Made by a program: the position numbers and the translations under genes. Below, piece after piece: positions 35,020-43,621 of a stretch of DNA of 64,000 nucleotides; position 1 is the stretch's first letter, and the number at the start of each line of letters is the position of its first letter. The DNA is from Gammaproteobacteria bacterium (lineage in GTDB: Bacteria; Pseudomonadota; Gammaproteobacteria; Burkholderiales; Rhodocyclaceae): NCBI GenBank assembly GCA_018824085.1, contig JAHJHI010000009.1:62001-126000 (forward strand), written 5' to 3'. Below the pieces are notes generated by a model that saw only the letters and a program-made list of their open reading frames with translations, did not search any database and was not told where the DNA came from.

Positions 35020-35499
35020 CTACACGCGGTGGTATTCGGCCCGCATCATGTCGCGCCAGACACCGTCGTCCCCCAGCACGCGGGCGCTGAGCACGCGCCG
35101 GTCCGGGGCCGGCAGCTCGATGGTGTCGCGATAGCGCGCCATGCGCCCCGGCACGCTGAAGCTCGGTCCTTCGGCGTCCAGCGTCAGCCGGTTCGCATGC
35201 AGGTCGATCTCGCCTCGATAGACCCAGAAGTGCGTCATCATCGAGCCGATCCAGCTGCCGACCACGCACGCCTGCAGCGGGTCGTAGCCGAGGGTCATCA
35301 GCGTTTGCGTATCGTCGGTTTCAGGCATCTCGCCACGGCCCTCGCACAGTAGCCAGGCGTCGCCGAGCGCACGCACGGTTTCCGTTCCCCGATGGATCTG
35401 CGCCTCGGCACCGGGCCCGCATGTCCCCTCGAACTCATAGCGCCACTGGCCGACCCACTGCATCAGCCACGCGTGCTGTTTCCGCATATCGGCGTTCAT
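35020..35499 (-). CDS. DUF1579 family protein
   Basis: 159 residues with the DUF1579 beta-barrel pattern: an N-terminal WVGQWRYEFEGTCGPG, then GRGEMPETDDTQTLMTLGYDP, IGSMMTHFWVYRGE and a closing MMRAEYHRV. No function is established for the family. The start is the ATG at 35499 with GGAGG just upstream. It converges on the thioredoxin-like gene and appears monocistronic. Confidence 0.82.
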   Translation of the reverse strand: MNADMRKQHAWLMQWVGQWRYEFEGTCGPGAEAQIHRGTETVRALGDAWLLCEGRGEMPETDDTQTLMTLGYDPLQACVVGSWIGSMMTHFWVYRGEIDLHANRLTLDAEGPSFSVPGRMARYRDTIELPAPDRRVLSARVLGDDGVWRDMMRAEYHRV

Positions 35500-35632
35500 C
35501 TCATCCTCCGGTCTGTCGATGGGCGCGGTCACGCCGCGATGCAGGTGCCCGCATGAACGGACGACGAACGGTGCTGACTCATATCGACACTCGGCGCAAC
35601 AACGAGACCGGACAAATCGCCTCCGCCAAACG

Positions 35633-35667
35633 AAAAGCCCCGCATGCCATCTGGCATGCGGGGCTTT
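35633..35667 (-). terminator. Rho-independent terminator after ychF
   Basis: A 12-bp perfect stem (35637-35648 with 35653-35664) and loop of 4 bases, flanked by AAAA on the left, which reads as TTTT on the minus strand, and TTT on the right. It terminates the prs-to-ychF side and can also work in the other direction. The remaining part of the 208-base gap (35500-35632, 35668-35707) holds nothing recognised. Confidence 0.9.
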
Positions 35668-35707
35668 CATTCCACAACGCGTGCGGTCGTGATCCGGACG
35701 CGGGCGC

Positions 35708-36799
35708 TCAGACGTTGAACAGGAAGTTCAGCACGTCACCGTCGTGCACGACGTACTCCTTGCCTTCCGCGCGCATCTTGCCGGCTTCCTTCGCACCCTG
35801 TTCGCCCTTGCAGGCGATGAAATCAGCGAAGGCGATCGTTTGCGCGCGGATGAAGCCGCGTTCGAAATCCGTATGGATCACGCCGGCCGCCTGCGGCGCG
35901 GTGTCGCCCTTGTGTATCGTCCAGGCACGCACTTCCTTCACCCCGGCGGTGAAATAGGTCTGCAGGCCCAGCAGGTCGTAGCCGGCGCGGATCAACCGGT
36001 CCAGACCCGGCTCCTCCAGCCCCAGATCCGCCAGGAAAGCCATCTTGTCAGCGTCTTCGAGATCGGCCAGTTCCGCTTCGATCTTCGCGCACAGCGCAAC
36101 GACCGGCGCGCCCTCCTTCGCCGCGTGCTCGCGCAGGCGGTCCAGATAGGGATTGTTTTCGAAGCCGCCTTCATCGACGTTGCCGACATACATCGCCGGC
36201 TTGATCGTCATCAGGCACATCGGCTTGAGCAGCGCCTTCTCGTCGTCGGTCAGATCCATCGTGCGCGCCGGCTTGCCTTCGTTCAGGTGCGGCAGCAGCT
36301 TCTCGAGCACCGCGACGAGCTTCTGCGCGTCCTTGTCACCGGCGCGCGCCTTCTTGCTGTCACGCGCGATGGTGCGTTCGACGGCGGCCAGATCGGCCAG
36401 CCCGAGTTCGGTGACGATGGTGTCGATATCGGCGATCGGATCGACGCGCCCGTTCACATGGACCACGTTCTCGTCGTCGAAACAACGCACGACGTTCACG
36501 ATGGCGTCGGTTTCACGGATGTTGGCCAGGAACTGGTTACCCAGGCCTTCGCCCTTGCTCGCACCGGCAACCAGTCCCGCGATATCGACAAACTCGACGA
36601 TGGCCGGCTGTATCTTCTGCGGCTTGACGATTTCCGACAGCTGCGCCAGACGCGCGTCCGGCACCTCGACGATGCCGACATTCGGCTCGATCGTGCAGAA
36701 CGGATAGTTCTCCGCGGCGATGCCGGCCTTGGTGAGCGCATTGAATAGCGTGGACTTGCCGACATTGGGCAGACCGACGATGCCGCATTTGAGACTCAT
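35708..36799 (-). CDS. ychF: Redox-regulated ATPase YchF
   Basis: 363 residues, Obg-like but ATP-preferring. Motifs: [32 protein letters not shown], a non-canonical G4 (NVDE instead of NKxD, which explains the ATP preference) and the TGS domain at the end. Associates with ribosomes and the oxidative stress response. It starts within the pth stop codon (4-base overlap). Confidence 0.97.
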   Translation of the reverse strand: MSLKCGIVGLPNVGKSTLFNALTKAGIAAENYPFCTIEPNVGIVEVPDARLAQLSEIVKPQKIQPAIVEFVDIAGLVAGASKGEGLGNQFLANIRETDAIVNVVRCFDDENVVHVNGRVDPIADIDTIVTELGLADLAAVERTIARDSKKARAGDKDAQKLVAVLEKLLPHLNEGKPARTMDLTDDEKALLKPMCLMTIKPAMYVGNVDEGGFENNPYLDRLREHAAKEGAPVVALCAKIEAELADLEDADKMAFLADLGLEEPGLDRLIRAGYDLLGLQTYFTAGVKEVRAWTIHKGDTAPQAAGVIHTDFERGFIRAQTIAFADFIACKGEQGAKEAGKMRAEGKEYVVHDGDVLNFLFNV

Positions 36800-37431
36800 G
36801 TCTGGGTTCCTTGCTTGGGCGCCCTGACGGCGCCGGGCTTCGCATTGAGTAGGGTGGACACACGCGTCCAGTCAGCCGCGGCAATCATCGGCCAGGCGTC
36901 GAGCGCACGGCCGATGGCGGCATCGATGTCGCGCTGCTCCTCGGCGCGCGGACGGTGCAGCACATAGTCGGCGACTTCGCTGCCGGGCGACAGCTGGCGC
37001 GGGTGGCCGATGCCGACGCGCAGGCGCCAATAGTCATTGGTGGCGAGATGCGCACTGATGTCCTTCAGCCCATTGTGCCCGCCGAGGCCGCCTCCGAACT
37101 TCAGGCGCAACTCACCGGGCTGGATGTCGAGTTCGTCATGCACGACCAAGATTTCAGCTGGCGCGATGCGATAGAAACGGGCGAGCGCACCGACGGACAG
37201 GCCGGAGCGATTCATGAAGGTCTGCGGCAGCAGCACTGTCACGCCATCGGCACGGGAACTGCCGGTGATGCCGTTGAAACGTGCTTCGCGATTGAGCGTG
37301 ATGCCCAGCTTGCGCGCAAGCTGCTCACAAAACCAAAACCCGGCGTTATGCCGGGTCTCGGAATATTCCGGGCCGGGGTTTCCCAGTCCGACCACGAGCC
37401 GGGGTACGGCCTTGGCACCGTTCCCGGACAT
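36796..37431 (-). CDS. pth: Peptidyl-tRNA hydrolase
   Basis: 211 residues. Recycles peptidyl-tRNA released from stalled ribosomes. Signature [18 protein letters not shown] with the catalytic His, PQTFMNRSG with the tRNA-contacting Asn, and [11 protein letters not shown]. The ATG at 37431 lies 10 bases after rplY ends; a longer open frame upstream is not used because it runs into rplY and lacks conservation. The C-terminus is about 15 residues longer than in E. coli. Confidence 0.95.
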   Translation of the reverse strand: MSGNGAKAVPRLVVGLGNPGPEYSETRHNAGFWFCEQLARKLGITLNREARFNGITGSSRADGVTVLLPQTFMNRSGLSVGALARFYRIAPAEILVVHDELDIQPGELRLKFGGGLGGHNGLKDISAHLATNDYWRLRVGIGHPRQLSPGSEVADYVLHRPRAEEQRDIDAAIGRALDAWPMIAAADWTRVSTLLNAKPGAVRAPKQGTQT

Positions 37432-37441
37432 CGTGGCGTCC

Positions 37442-38059
37442 TTACTTCGCTTCTTCTTCTTCGCCGGCAGCCGCTGCCGGCTCGTCGGACTTGGCACCGC
37501 GCGGCAGCGTCAGCGTTGCGACGACCGGGTCGGTACCGTGCACGACAACCTCGACGCCTTCCGGCAACTTGAGCTGCGACACGTGAACCGAACCGCCAAC
37601 CGACAATTCCGACAGGTCGACTTCGATGAATTCCGGCAGCGCGCTCGGCAGGCAGGCGACGTCGATCTCGTTCATCACATGCGACACGATGCCGCTCTGC
37701 AGCTTCACGCCCGGCGACAGTTCCGCATTCACGAAGTGCAGCGGCACCTTGGTGTGCAGCTTGTGCGTCGCATCGACACGCTGGAAGTCCACGTGCAGGA
37801 CCTGCAGGCGGTACGCGTGCATCTGCGTGTCGCGCAGCAACACGGTTTCCTTCGTGCCATCGACATTGATGGTAAGCACGGACGCGTGGAACGCCTCCTT
37901 GCGCAGGGCATGGAAGATCTCGTTGTGATCAAGCGAGATCGAGGTGGCCGGCTTGCTGCCACCGTAGATGATGGCCGGGACCTGCGCGGCACGACGCAGG
38001 CGGCGGCTCGCTCCGGTGCCCTGCGCTTCACGCTTCTTTGCGTTCATTTCGATTGACAT
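37442..38059 (-). CDS. rplY: 50S ribosomal protein L25, Ctc form
   Basis: 205 residues. The N-terminal L25 domain binds 5S rRNA ([27 protein letters not shown]); a C-terminal beta domain makes this the longer Ctc/TL5 type rather than the 94-residue E. coli type. The tail is acidic and Ala/Glu-rich. A clear AGGAG precedes the ATG. Gene order prs-rplY-pth-ychF is typical of beta- and gammaproteobacteria. Confidence 0.96.
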   Translation of the reverse strand: MSIEMNAKKREAQGTGASRRLRRAAQVPAIIYGGSKPATSISLDHNEIFHALRKEAFHASVLTINVDGTKETVLLRDTQMHAYRLQVLHVDFQRVDATHKLHTKVPLHFVNAELSPGVKLQSGIVSHVMNEIDVACLPSALPEFIEVDLSELSVGGSVHVSQLKLPEGVEVVVHGTDPVVATLTLPRGAKSDEPAAAAGEEEEAK

Positions 38060-38078
38060 GATGACTCCTGGTTGATGA

Positions 38079-38121
38079 AGCCGCCCGCGACCAGGCGGCT
38101 GGGGTGTCCCGCTTCCGGGAC
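38079..38121 (-). other. Two hairpins in the prs-rplY gap
   Basis: AGCCGCC (38079-38085) pairs with GGCGGCT (38094-38100) and, next to it, GTCCCG (38106-38111) pairs with CGGGAC (38116-38121) around CTTC. Both occupy most of the 68-base prs-rplY gap, just upstream of the rplY ribosome-binding site on the minus strand. With no T-tract they are more likely a leader structure or processing site than a terminator. Confidence 0.5.
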
Positions 38122-38127
38122 GTATGC

Positions 38128-39078
38128 TTATTCCATGAAAAGGGAAGACACGGATTCTTCGTTGCTGATGCGCAGCAGCGTCTCGGCCAGCAACTCCGCG
38201 ATCGACACGACGCGGATGCGGCCACAGGCCTGCGCGGCCGGCGACAGCGGAATGGTGTCCGTGACGACGAGCTGATCCAGATCCGACTGTTCGATACGGC
38301 TGATCGCCTCGCCCGACAGCACCGGATGCGTGCAGTAGGCAAAAACCCGCGCCGCGCCCTGTGCCTTCAGCGCCTGCGCTGCCTTGCACAGCGTGCCGGC
38401 GGTATCGACCATGTCATCCATGATGACGCAGGTGCGTCCCGACACGTCACCGATGATGTTCATCACTTCAGACACGTTCGCCTTCGGGCGACGCTTGTCG
38501 ATGATGGCCAGATCGCATTCGAGGCGCTTGGCAAATGCCCGCGCCCGCACCACACCGCCCACGTCGGGCGACACAGCCATCAGGTCCGGGTATTCCTGCT
38601 TCCAGATGTCACCGAGCAGAATCGGCGTGGCGTAGATGTTATCGACCGGAATGTCGAAGAAACCCTGGATCTGGTCGGCGTGAAGATCGACCGTCAGCAG
38701 ACGCTGCACGCCGACGGCCTGCAGCATGTTGGCGACCACCTTCGCGGTGATCGGCACGCGGGCGCTGCGCGGACGGCGGTCCTGGCGGGCGTAGCCGAAG
38801 TACGGCATCGCTGCGGTGATCCGCCCGGCCGATGCGCGCTTGAGCGCATCCACCAGAATGACCAGTTCCATCAGATTGTCGTTCGTCGGCGCGCCGGTCG
38901 GCTGCAGCACGAAGACATCCTTGCCGCGGACGTTCTCGAGGATTTCGACGTTGACTTCGCCGTCGGAGAAACGACCGACCTGCGCCCTTCCGAGCGACAT
39001 GTTCAGCCGCTTGGCCACATCCGCCGCCAACTTGCGATTGGCGTTGCCGGTAAAGATCATCAGGCTGTCGTAAGCCAT
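38128..39078 (-). CDS. prs: Ribose-phosphate pyrophosphokinase
   Basis: 316 residues. Makes PRPP from ribose 5-phosphate and ATP for nucleotide, histidine and tryptophan synthesis. The PRPP-binding signature is [15 protein letters not shown]; the catalytic flexible loop is [15 protein letters not shown]; the Mg site is [13 protein letters not shown]. The ATG at 39078 fits the conserved family start [12 protein letters not shown] a few residues later. Confidence 0.97.
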   Translation of the reverse strand: MAYDSLMIFTGNANRKLAADVAKRLNMSLGRAQVGRFSDGEVNVEILENVRGKDVFVLQPTGAPTNDNLMELVILVDALKRASAGRITAAMPYFGYARQDRRPRSARVPITAKVVANMLQAVGVQRLLTVDLHADQIQGFFDIPVDNIYATPILLGDIWKQEYPDLMAVSPDVGGVVRARAFAKRLECDLAIIDKRRPKANVSEVMNIIGDVSGRTCVIMDDMVDTAGTLCKAAQALKAQGAARVFAYCTHPVLSGEAISRIEQSDLDQLVVTDTIPLSPAAQACGRIRVVSIAELLAETLLRISNEESVSSLFME

Positions 39079-39186
39079 GCTGCCTCGCGAAACTCGGTGA
39101 TTGCAGAACTTTAAACCGGATGAACCGGCACTATCCGTTTCCCGGCGCATTTACGCCATCGGCATGAACAGAACCCGGAAAACAAG

Positions 39187-39220
39187 TCGGGCAGACCCGC
39201 ATGGCTGCGAGCCTGCCCGA
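39187..39220 (-). terminator. Weak hairpin after tRNA-Gln
   Basis: TCGGGCAG (39187-39194) and CTGCCCGA (39213-39220) are perfect 8-base inverses with an 18-base loop. On the minus strand it follows the tRNA and is followed by TTGTTTT. It may separate the tRNA-Gln and prs transcripts. Confidence 0.4.
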
Positions 39221-39228
39221 TGGAATTT

Positions 39229-39305
39229 TGGCTGAGGAGGAAGGATTCGAACCTTCGAATGCCGGAATCAAAATCCGGTGCCTTGACCAACTTGGCGACT
39301 CCCCA
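39229..39305 (-). tRNA. tRNA-Gln (anticodon UUG)
   Basis: A 77-base tRNA read on the minus strand, with encoded CCA. Acceptor arms TGGGGAG and CTCCTCA pair with one G-U; the anticodon stem CCGGA/TCCGG holds the loop TTTTGAT with TTG as anticodon; the T arm contains GGTTCGAATCC. It is close to E. coli tRNA-Gln in the D and anticodon arms. It lies between ispE and prs, a conserved arrangement. Confidence 0.97.
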
Positions 39306-39388
39306 AAAACTGCTGCAATGTAATGCCGCCACACTGCTATTGAAACCTGTTTACCACTACAGCCGGCAATCGCCCGCCGCCCTGACTT

Positions 39389-40285
39389 TCATCGATACAG
39401 CGGATGACCGTCCATCCCCTGCGCCACGAATCCGGTCCAGTCTGCAGGCCACCGTGCCGACGCCGCATCGAGCATCGCTTGCGCATGCTCGATGCACACA
39501 CACTGCACGAATACGCAGGCACCTGAACCGCTCATGCGGACTTGCGCCTGCCCCGGAAACCTGGCTTCGACCAGCGCGGACAACAGCGCGACGGCTTCTG
39601 CGACTTCCGGGTAATACAGCTCCGCCACTGCCTGCAGGTCATTGCGCCCGAAGAGCACATTTTTCCTGGCCGCCGCAGCAAAGTCCGCTATTTTGCAAGG
39701 TTCGGTATTTCGTGTCAATTCCGGCGCTGCAAAAATTCTCTGAGTGGGAACCGACACCCCCGGCGCCACGACCAGATAGGCTGCCGGCGGCACATCCAGC
39801 GCCTGCAACGCCTCCCCGACGCCCTCCGCGAAGGCCGCACGCCCGAACACGAACACGGGAACATCGGCGCCCAGTTGCAGGGCGATGGACTGCAGGCGCT
39901 CGCGTGTCAGATCAAGTCCCCACAGCATGTTCAGCGCAATGAGCACCGTCGCCGCATCGGAGCTGCCTCCGCCGAGCCCGCCCCCCATCGGCAAGCGCTT
40001 GTCGAGTTCGATATCGACACCGTACGGCCCGGGCGCTTCGGCCTGCAGCAGCCGGGCTGCGCGCACGCAGAGGTCGTCCTGCTCGGGCACGCCTTCAATC
40101 GCATTCGCGCGGCGCACCTGTGCGTCCGTGCGCGGGTGCAGGCGCAGCCGGTCACCGTGATCAAGAAACCGGAACGCTGTCTGCAGCAGGTGATAGCCGT
40201 CGCTGCGACGGCCGGTGACATGCAGGAAAAGATTGATTTTTGCCGGTGCGTCAAGCCAGACGCCCCAGTCAATGACGGCACTCAT
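39389..40285 (-). CDS. ispE: 4-diphosphocytidyl-2-C-methyl-D-erythritol kinase
   Basis: GHMP kinase of the MEP isoprenoid pathway; 298 residues. N-terminal APAKINLFLHVTGRRSDGYH, the ATP-binding LPMGGGLGGGSSDAATVL, and the C-terminal VRMSGSGACVF. The start overlaps the lolB stop by 4 bases, in an operon that runs TPR lipoprotein-lolB-ispE and then tRNA-Gln. Confidence 0.97.
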   Translation of the reverse strand: MSAVIDWGVWLDAPAKINLFLHVTGRRSDGYHLLQTAFRFLDHGDRLRLHPRTDAQVRRANAIEGVPEQDDLCVRAARLLQAEAPGPYGVDIELDKRLPMGGGLGGGSSDAATVLIALNMLWGLDLTRERLQSIALQLGADVPVFVFGRAAFAEGVGEALQALDVPPAAYLVVAPGVSVPTQRIFAAPELTRNTEPCKIADFAAAARKNVLFGRNDLQAVAELYYPEVAEAVALLSALVEARFPGQAQVRMSGSGACVFVQCVCIEHAQAMLDAASARWPADWTGFVAQGMDGHPLYR

Positions 40286-40869
40286 GGCTGCAACAGGTAC
40301 CAGGCGTCGACACGAAGGCGCAGGGAGTACTCGCCGTCGCTCGCCTCAATCTGGCGCGGCAGCGCATCCGGTGTGTCGTCTTCGTAAGCGGTGTATTCGA
40401 CGCGCCAGCCCTGCTCCGCCAGCACGCTCACTCGCCCGAGCGCATCGCGCGACAGCACGTCGGCCGTGCCCGGACGGGCCGTCACCCAACCCGCCGCGCG
40501 CGTCAGCGGAACGCGGGCGCCGAAGAGCTCGCTCGCGAGTTCGTCCAGCGTGGCCGCTTCGGAAATCCGTTGCCGGTCATCCACCAGTCTCACGCCATTG
40601 ACGTCGCGCGTCAGTCGGGCCAGCGTCTTGCCCAGCGGTCCATTGACCTGCAGTTCATCAAGCGCATCCGAATGCGCCCAGTCCAAGCCAGCGGAAACGC
40701 TCTGCTGCGGCCCTTTCACGACGAAACGCCCGCTCAGCGAAAACGCCGCGTGCTTGTCCGCCCGTGCCCGCTCGCGTATTGCGGCGTGCTCGCCCGACAC
40801 CGGAGGAGGCAACGTGGAACAAGCGCCGAGCAAGGCGCTCGCGCCCATCACCAGCACAACACGCTTCAC
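40282..40869 (-). CDS. lolB: Outer-membrane lipoprotein receptor LolB
   Basis: 195 residues. LolB takes lipoproteins from the LolA carrier and inserts them into the outer membrane. A lipoprotein signal ends LLGAC with the lipid-bearing Cys at residue 17. The GRFVVKG, SAGLDWAHSDALDELQVNGPLG and WRVEYTAYED segments match the family. Start is a GTG that overlaps the stop of the upstream TPR gene (GTGA). Confidence 0.92.
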   Translation of the reverse strand: MKRVVLVMGASALLGACSTLPPPVSGEHAAIRERARADKHAAFSLSGRFVVKGPQQSVSAGLDWAHSDALDELQVNGPLGKTLARLTRDVNGVRLVDDRQRISEAATLDELASELFGARVPLTRAAGWVTARPGTADVLSRDALGRVSVLAEQGWRVEYTAYEDDTPDALPRQIEASDGEYSLRLRVDAWYLLQP

Positions 40870-42605
40870 GGAATGAAGCGCTTGATCGTCGATTCCAGCG
40901 CCGCGTTGTCGGGATGCTGTGCGGCGACCGAGCGCCAGAGCTTCCTGGCGTCGTCCTGCCGTCCGAGTGCCCATTGCACTTCACCCAGATGGGCGGCGAT
41001 CTCCGGGTCCGGACGGATCGCGAACGCACGCTCGAGATAGTCGAGCGCGCTTTTCGCATCGCCGCGCCTGAACATCACCCAGCCCATGCTGTCGAGGATG
41101 AAAGGATCGTCCGGGGCCAGTTCGAGCCCCTTTGCGATCAGCGCCTGGGCTTCGTCAAGGCGCATGTTGCGCTCGGCGAGCGAGTAACCCAGCGCGTTGT
41201 AGGCATGCGCGTGGTCCGGCTTTATCTCGATCAGCTTGCGCAGGCGCTGCTCGGCAACGTCGAGCCGGTTGTCGCGTTCGGCCACCATTGCGGTTTCGTA
41301 AAGCAGATCCGGTTGTTCCGGCTGGTCAAGCAGCGCCGATTCAAGCACCTGGTTCGCCTCGTCGGCACGGCCCGCGTCGCGCAACAACTGGAATTCCATC
41401 AGCGCAATGCGCGCCGCATCCGCCCCCGGTTTCGCTGCGAGTTCCTTCAGGTATGTCCGCGCCTCGTCGATCCGGCCCACGCGGCTGAGCAGCACGACAT
41501 AGCGGCCCTGCGCACCGAGATAGTGATCCCCCGGTCCGACCTGCCGGTACCAGTCGAGCGCTTCGTCGTTCTGCTTGAGTTCTTCCGCCAGCTGACCGAG
41601 GTAGAGCTTGACCAGATTCATGTCCTGGTAGCGCATGTTCAGCAGCTTCTTGAAATAGTCCTGCGCCCCCGGATAGTCCTGCATCTGCATCGCGAGCACG
41701 CCGACCGCGAACACGACGTCGGGGTTGTCCGGTGCACCGCCGAGCAAGGCTTCGAACTGCCGCCGGGCCTCAGGGTAGTTGCGCTCGGCGACCAGCGCAC
41801 GCGCATACTGCATGCGTACGTCCCGCGCCTGCGGGTAGTCATCCACATAGTCGCCCATCAGCTTGCGCGCCGCATGCGGGTCCGTTTCGGCGACCGCCTG
41901 CGCCTTGATCAACAGCCCCGGCTCCCAATCAGGCCGTATCTCGTGCGCCTTCGACGCATAGGCCAGCGCACGCTGGGAATCCCTCGCCTGAAGGGCGGCC
42001 TGGGCGCGCGCAAAGTGCGCTTCTGCATACTGCAGGTACGGCTCCGTGAGGCGATCGACCATGCCCAGCACTTCCGTCTTGTCCGACAGCCGCCCGAGCA
42101 CCCTGTTCAGGCGCAGCAGGCTTGCCTGAATCTGGCTGCCTTCCTGCGCAAGCAGGCTGGCGAGCTGGGGCTCCAGCTCCTCGGTCCGGTTCGCATTGAC
42201 CAGCAGGCCCGACAACATCTGCCTTGCCTGCACCGACGCCGGATCAAGTTCCAGCCAGAGCTCTGCAGACTCCAGCGCGATTTCGTTCTGCCGGCTGAAA
42301 GCAGCCACTTCGGCCGCCCGCTTGGCAATGCGAGGATCACGCGTCGATTTGGCGAGATCGATGTAGGCCGACGCGGAAAGGCCCAGCTCACCGCGTTGCG
42401 CAGCGAGTTCGGCCAGCAGCAGCTGATAGGTGATCTGGCGCGTCAGTTCGACTTCGGGCAACGGCAGCGTACGCGGCGGGGTTTCCGCGCGGACCGCAGG
42501 CGGGTTCTGCTCATCGGCCGCGCTCGGCGGTCGCTTGCCTGTCTGGGCGCAGGCGCCCAGAAAAAGCGGAAGGAATACTGCAAGCAGCAGGGGGCGTGTT
42601 GTCAT
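40866..42605 (-). CDS. TPR-repeat outer-membrane lipoprotein
   Basis: 579 residues. Lipoprotein signal MTTRPLLLAVFLPLFLGAC with the modified Cys at 19, then a short Pro-rich linker and about a dozen tetratricopeptide repeats (for example HAHAYNALGYSLAERNMRLDEA and DSMGWVMFRRGDAKSALDYL). TPR scaffolds hold protein partners; the partner is unknown. It is coupled to lolB, as in most betaproteobacteria, so a role in envelope assembly is plausible. Confidence 0.9.
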   Translation of the reverse strand: MTTRPLLLAVFLPLFLGACAQTGKRPPSAADEQNPPAVRAETPPRTLPLPEVELTRQITYQLLLAELAAQRGELGLSASAYIDLAKSTRDPRIAKRAAEVAAFSRQNEIALESAELWLELDPASVQARQMLSGLLVNANRTEELEPQLASLLAQEGSQIQASLLRLNRVLGRLSDKTEVLGMVDRLTEPYLQYAEAHFARAQAALQARDSQRALAYASKAHEIRPDWEPGLLIKAQAVAETDPHAARKLMGDYVDDYPQARDVRMQYARALVAERNYPEARRQFEALLGGAPDNPDVVFAVGVLAMQMQDYPGAQDYFKKLLNMRYQDMNLVKLYLGQLAEELKQNDEALDWYRQVGPGDHYLGAQGRYVVLLSRVGRIDEARTYLKELAAKPGADAARIALMEFQLLRDAGRADEANQVLESALLDQPEQPDLLYETAMVAERDNRLDVAEQRLRKLIEIKPDHAHAYNALGYSLAERNMRLDEAQALIAKGLELAPDDPFILDSMGWVMFRRGDAKSALDYLERAFAIRPDPEIAAHLGEVQWALGRQDDARKLWRSVAAQHPDNAALESTIKRFIP

Positions 42606-42762
42606 TCGCAGGGTCGCCTGTTGGGTTCAGGGTACGCTTCCGGTAATACGGCATTGGAGTGCGTCTACTAAAATTCGTTGCACAGCCATCGGGAGATCAA
42701 CGCGCGCTCTTGATGTTATTCCAAATCACGCTTCATCGTCGCGCACACGACGCACACCTTGA

Positions 42763-43575
42763 ATGCCAGAACTTCCTGAAGTGGAAATCACGCGACGCGG
42801 CATCGCCGCGCCGCTCGTCAGCGCACGGGCCACCGGCGTGGTGATCCGCAATGCAGCGCTGCGCTGGCCGATTCCCGGCCATCTCGTCACGTCACTGTCA
42901 GGCCAGCGCCTGCGTGACATCGACCGGCGCGCCAAATACCTGTTGCTGCGCTTCGACCGCGGCACGCTGATCATCCACCTCGGCATGTCCGGCAGCCTGC
43001 GCATCCTCGCGCACAGCGCGGCGCCCGAGAAGCACGACCATATCGACATCGTGTTCGGCGAAGTCGTTCTCCGGCTCCGCGACCCGCGCCGGTTCGGAGC
43101 GGTCCTGTGGCACGACGGCCCGGACGACGCGCATCCGCTGCTCGCCAATCTCGGTCCGGAACCCCTTGGCGACGACTTCAACGCGGCAACGCTGCGCGCC
43201 GCGCTGCTGCGTCGCCAGTGCGCGGTCAAGCTCGCGATCATGGACAGTTCGGTCGTCGTGGGCGTCGGCAATATCTACGCATCGGAAAGCCTGTTCCGCG
43301 CCGGCATCCGTCCCGGTACCGCGGCTCGCCGGCTGAGTGCGCCACAAACCGCACGCCTGGCGGCCGAGATCCGGCAGACACTGCTCGACGCGCTCGCGGC
43401 CGGCGGCAGCACGCTGCGCGACTTCATGCACGCCGACGGCGCGCCCGGCTACTTCCAGCAGAGCTATTTCGTCTACGGCCGCGCCGGCCAGCCGTGCCGC
43501 ATCTGTACGGCTCCGGTGCATGGCAGGCGCATCGGCAACCGGTCGACGTTCTTCTGTCCGGCCTGCCAGCGGTAG
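42763..43575 (+). CDS. mutM: Formamidopyrimidine-DNA glycosylase
   Basis: 270 residues. Removes 8-oxoguanine and FaPy lesions. The N-terminal PELPEVE supplies the catalytic Pro2 and Glu3; RRAKYLLLRF contains the essential Lys; VGNIYASE and the C-terminal zinc finger C-x2-C-x16-C-x2-C (CRICTAP ... FFCPAC) are complete. It is divergent from the TPR lipoprotein with 157 bases between. Confidence 0.97.
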   Translation: MPELPEVEITRRGIAAPLVSARATGVVIRNAALRWPIPGHLVTSLSGQRLRDIDRRAKYLLLRFDRGTLIIHLGMSGSLRILAHSAAPEKHDHIDIVFGEVVLRLRDPRRFGAVLWHDGPDDAHPLLANLGPEPLGDDFNAATLRAALLRRQCAVKLAIMDSSVVVGVGNIYASESLFRAGIRPGTAARRLSAPQTARLAAEIRQTLLDALAAGGSTLRDFMHADGAPGYFQQSYFVYGRAGQPCRICTAPVHGRRIGNRSTFFCPACQR

Positions 43576-43621
43576 CCCGTCGGCCTGTGCTAGATTGACA
43601 AGTGCTTGAAGGGAGGCAGCG

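Noticed and set aside
40764-42671. 635-codon frame antisense to the TPR lipoprotein and lolB
   Set aside because: Crosses a gene boundary, His/Arg/Leu/Gln-rich, no motif.
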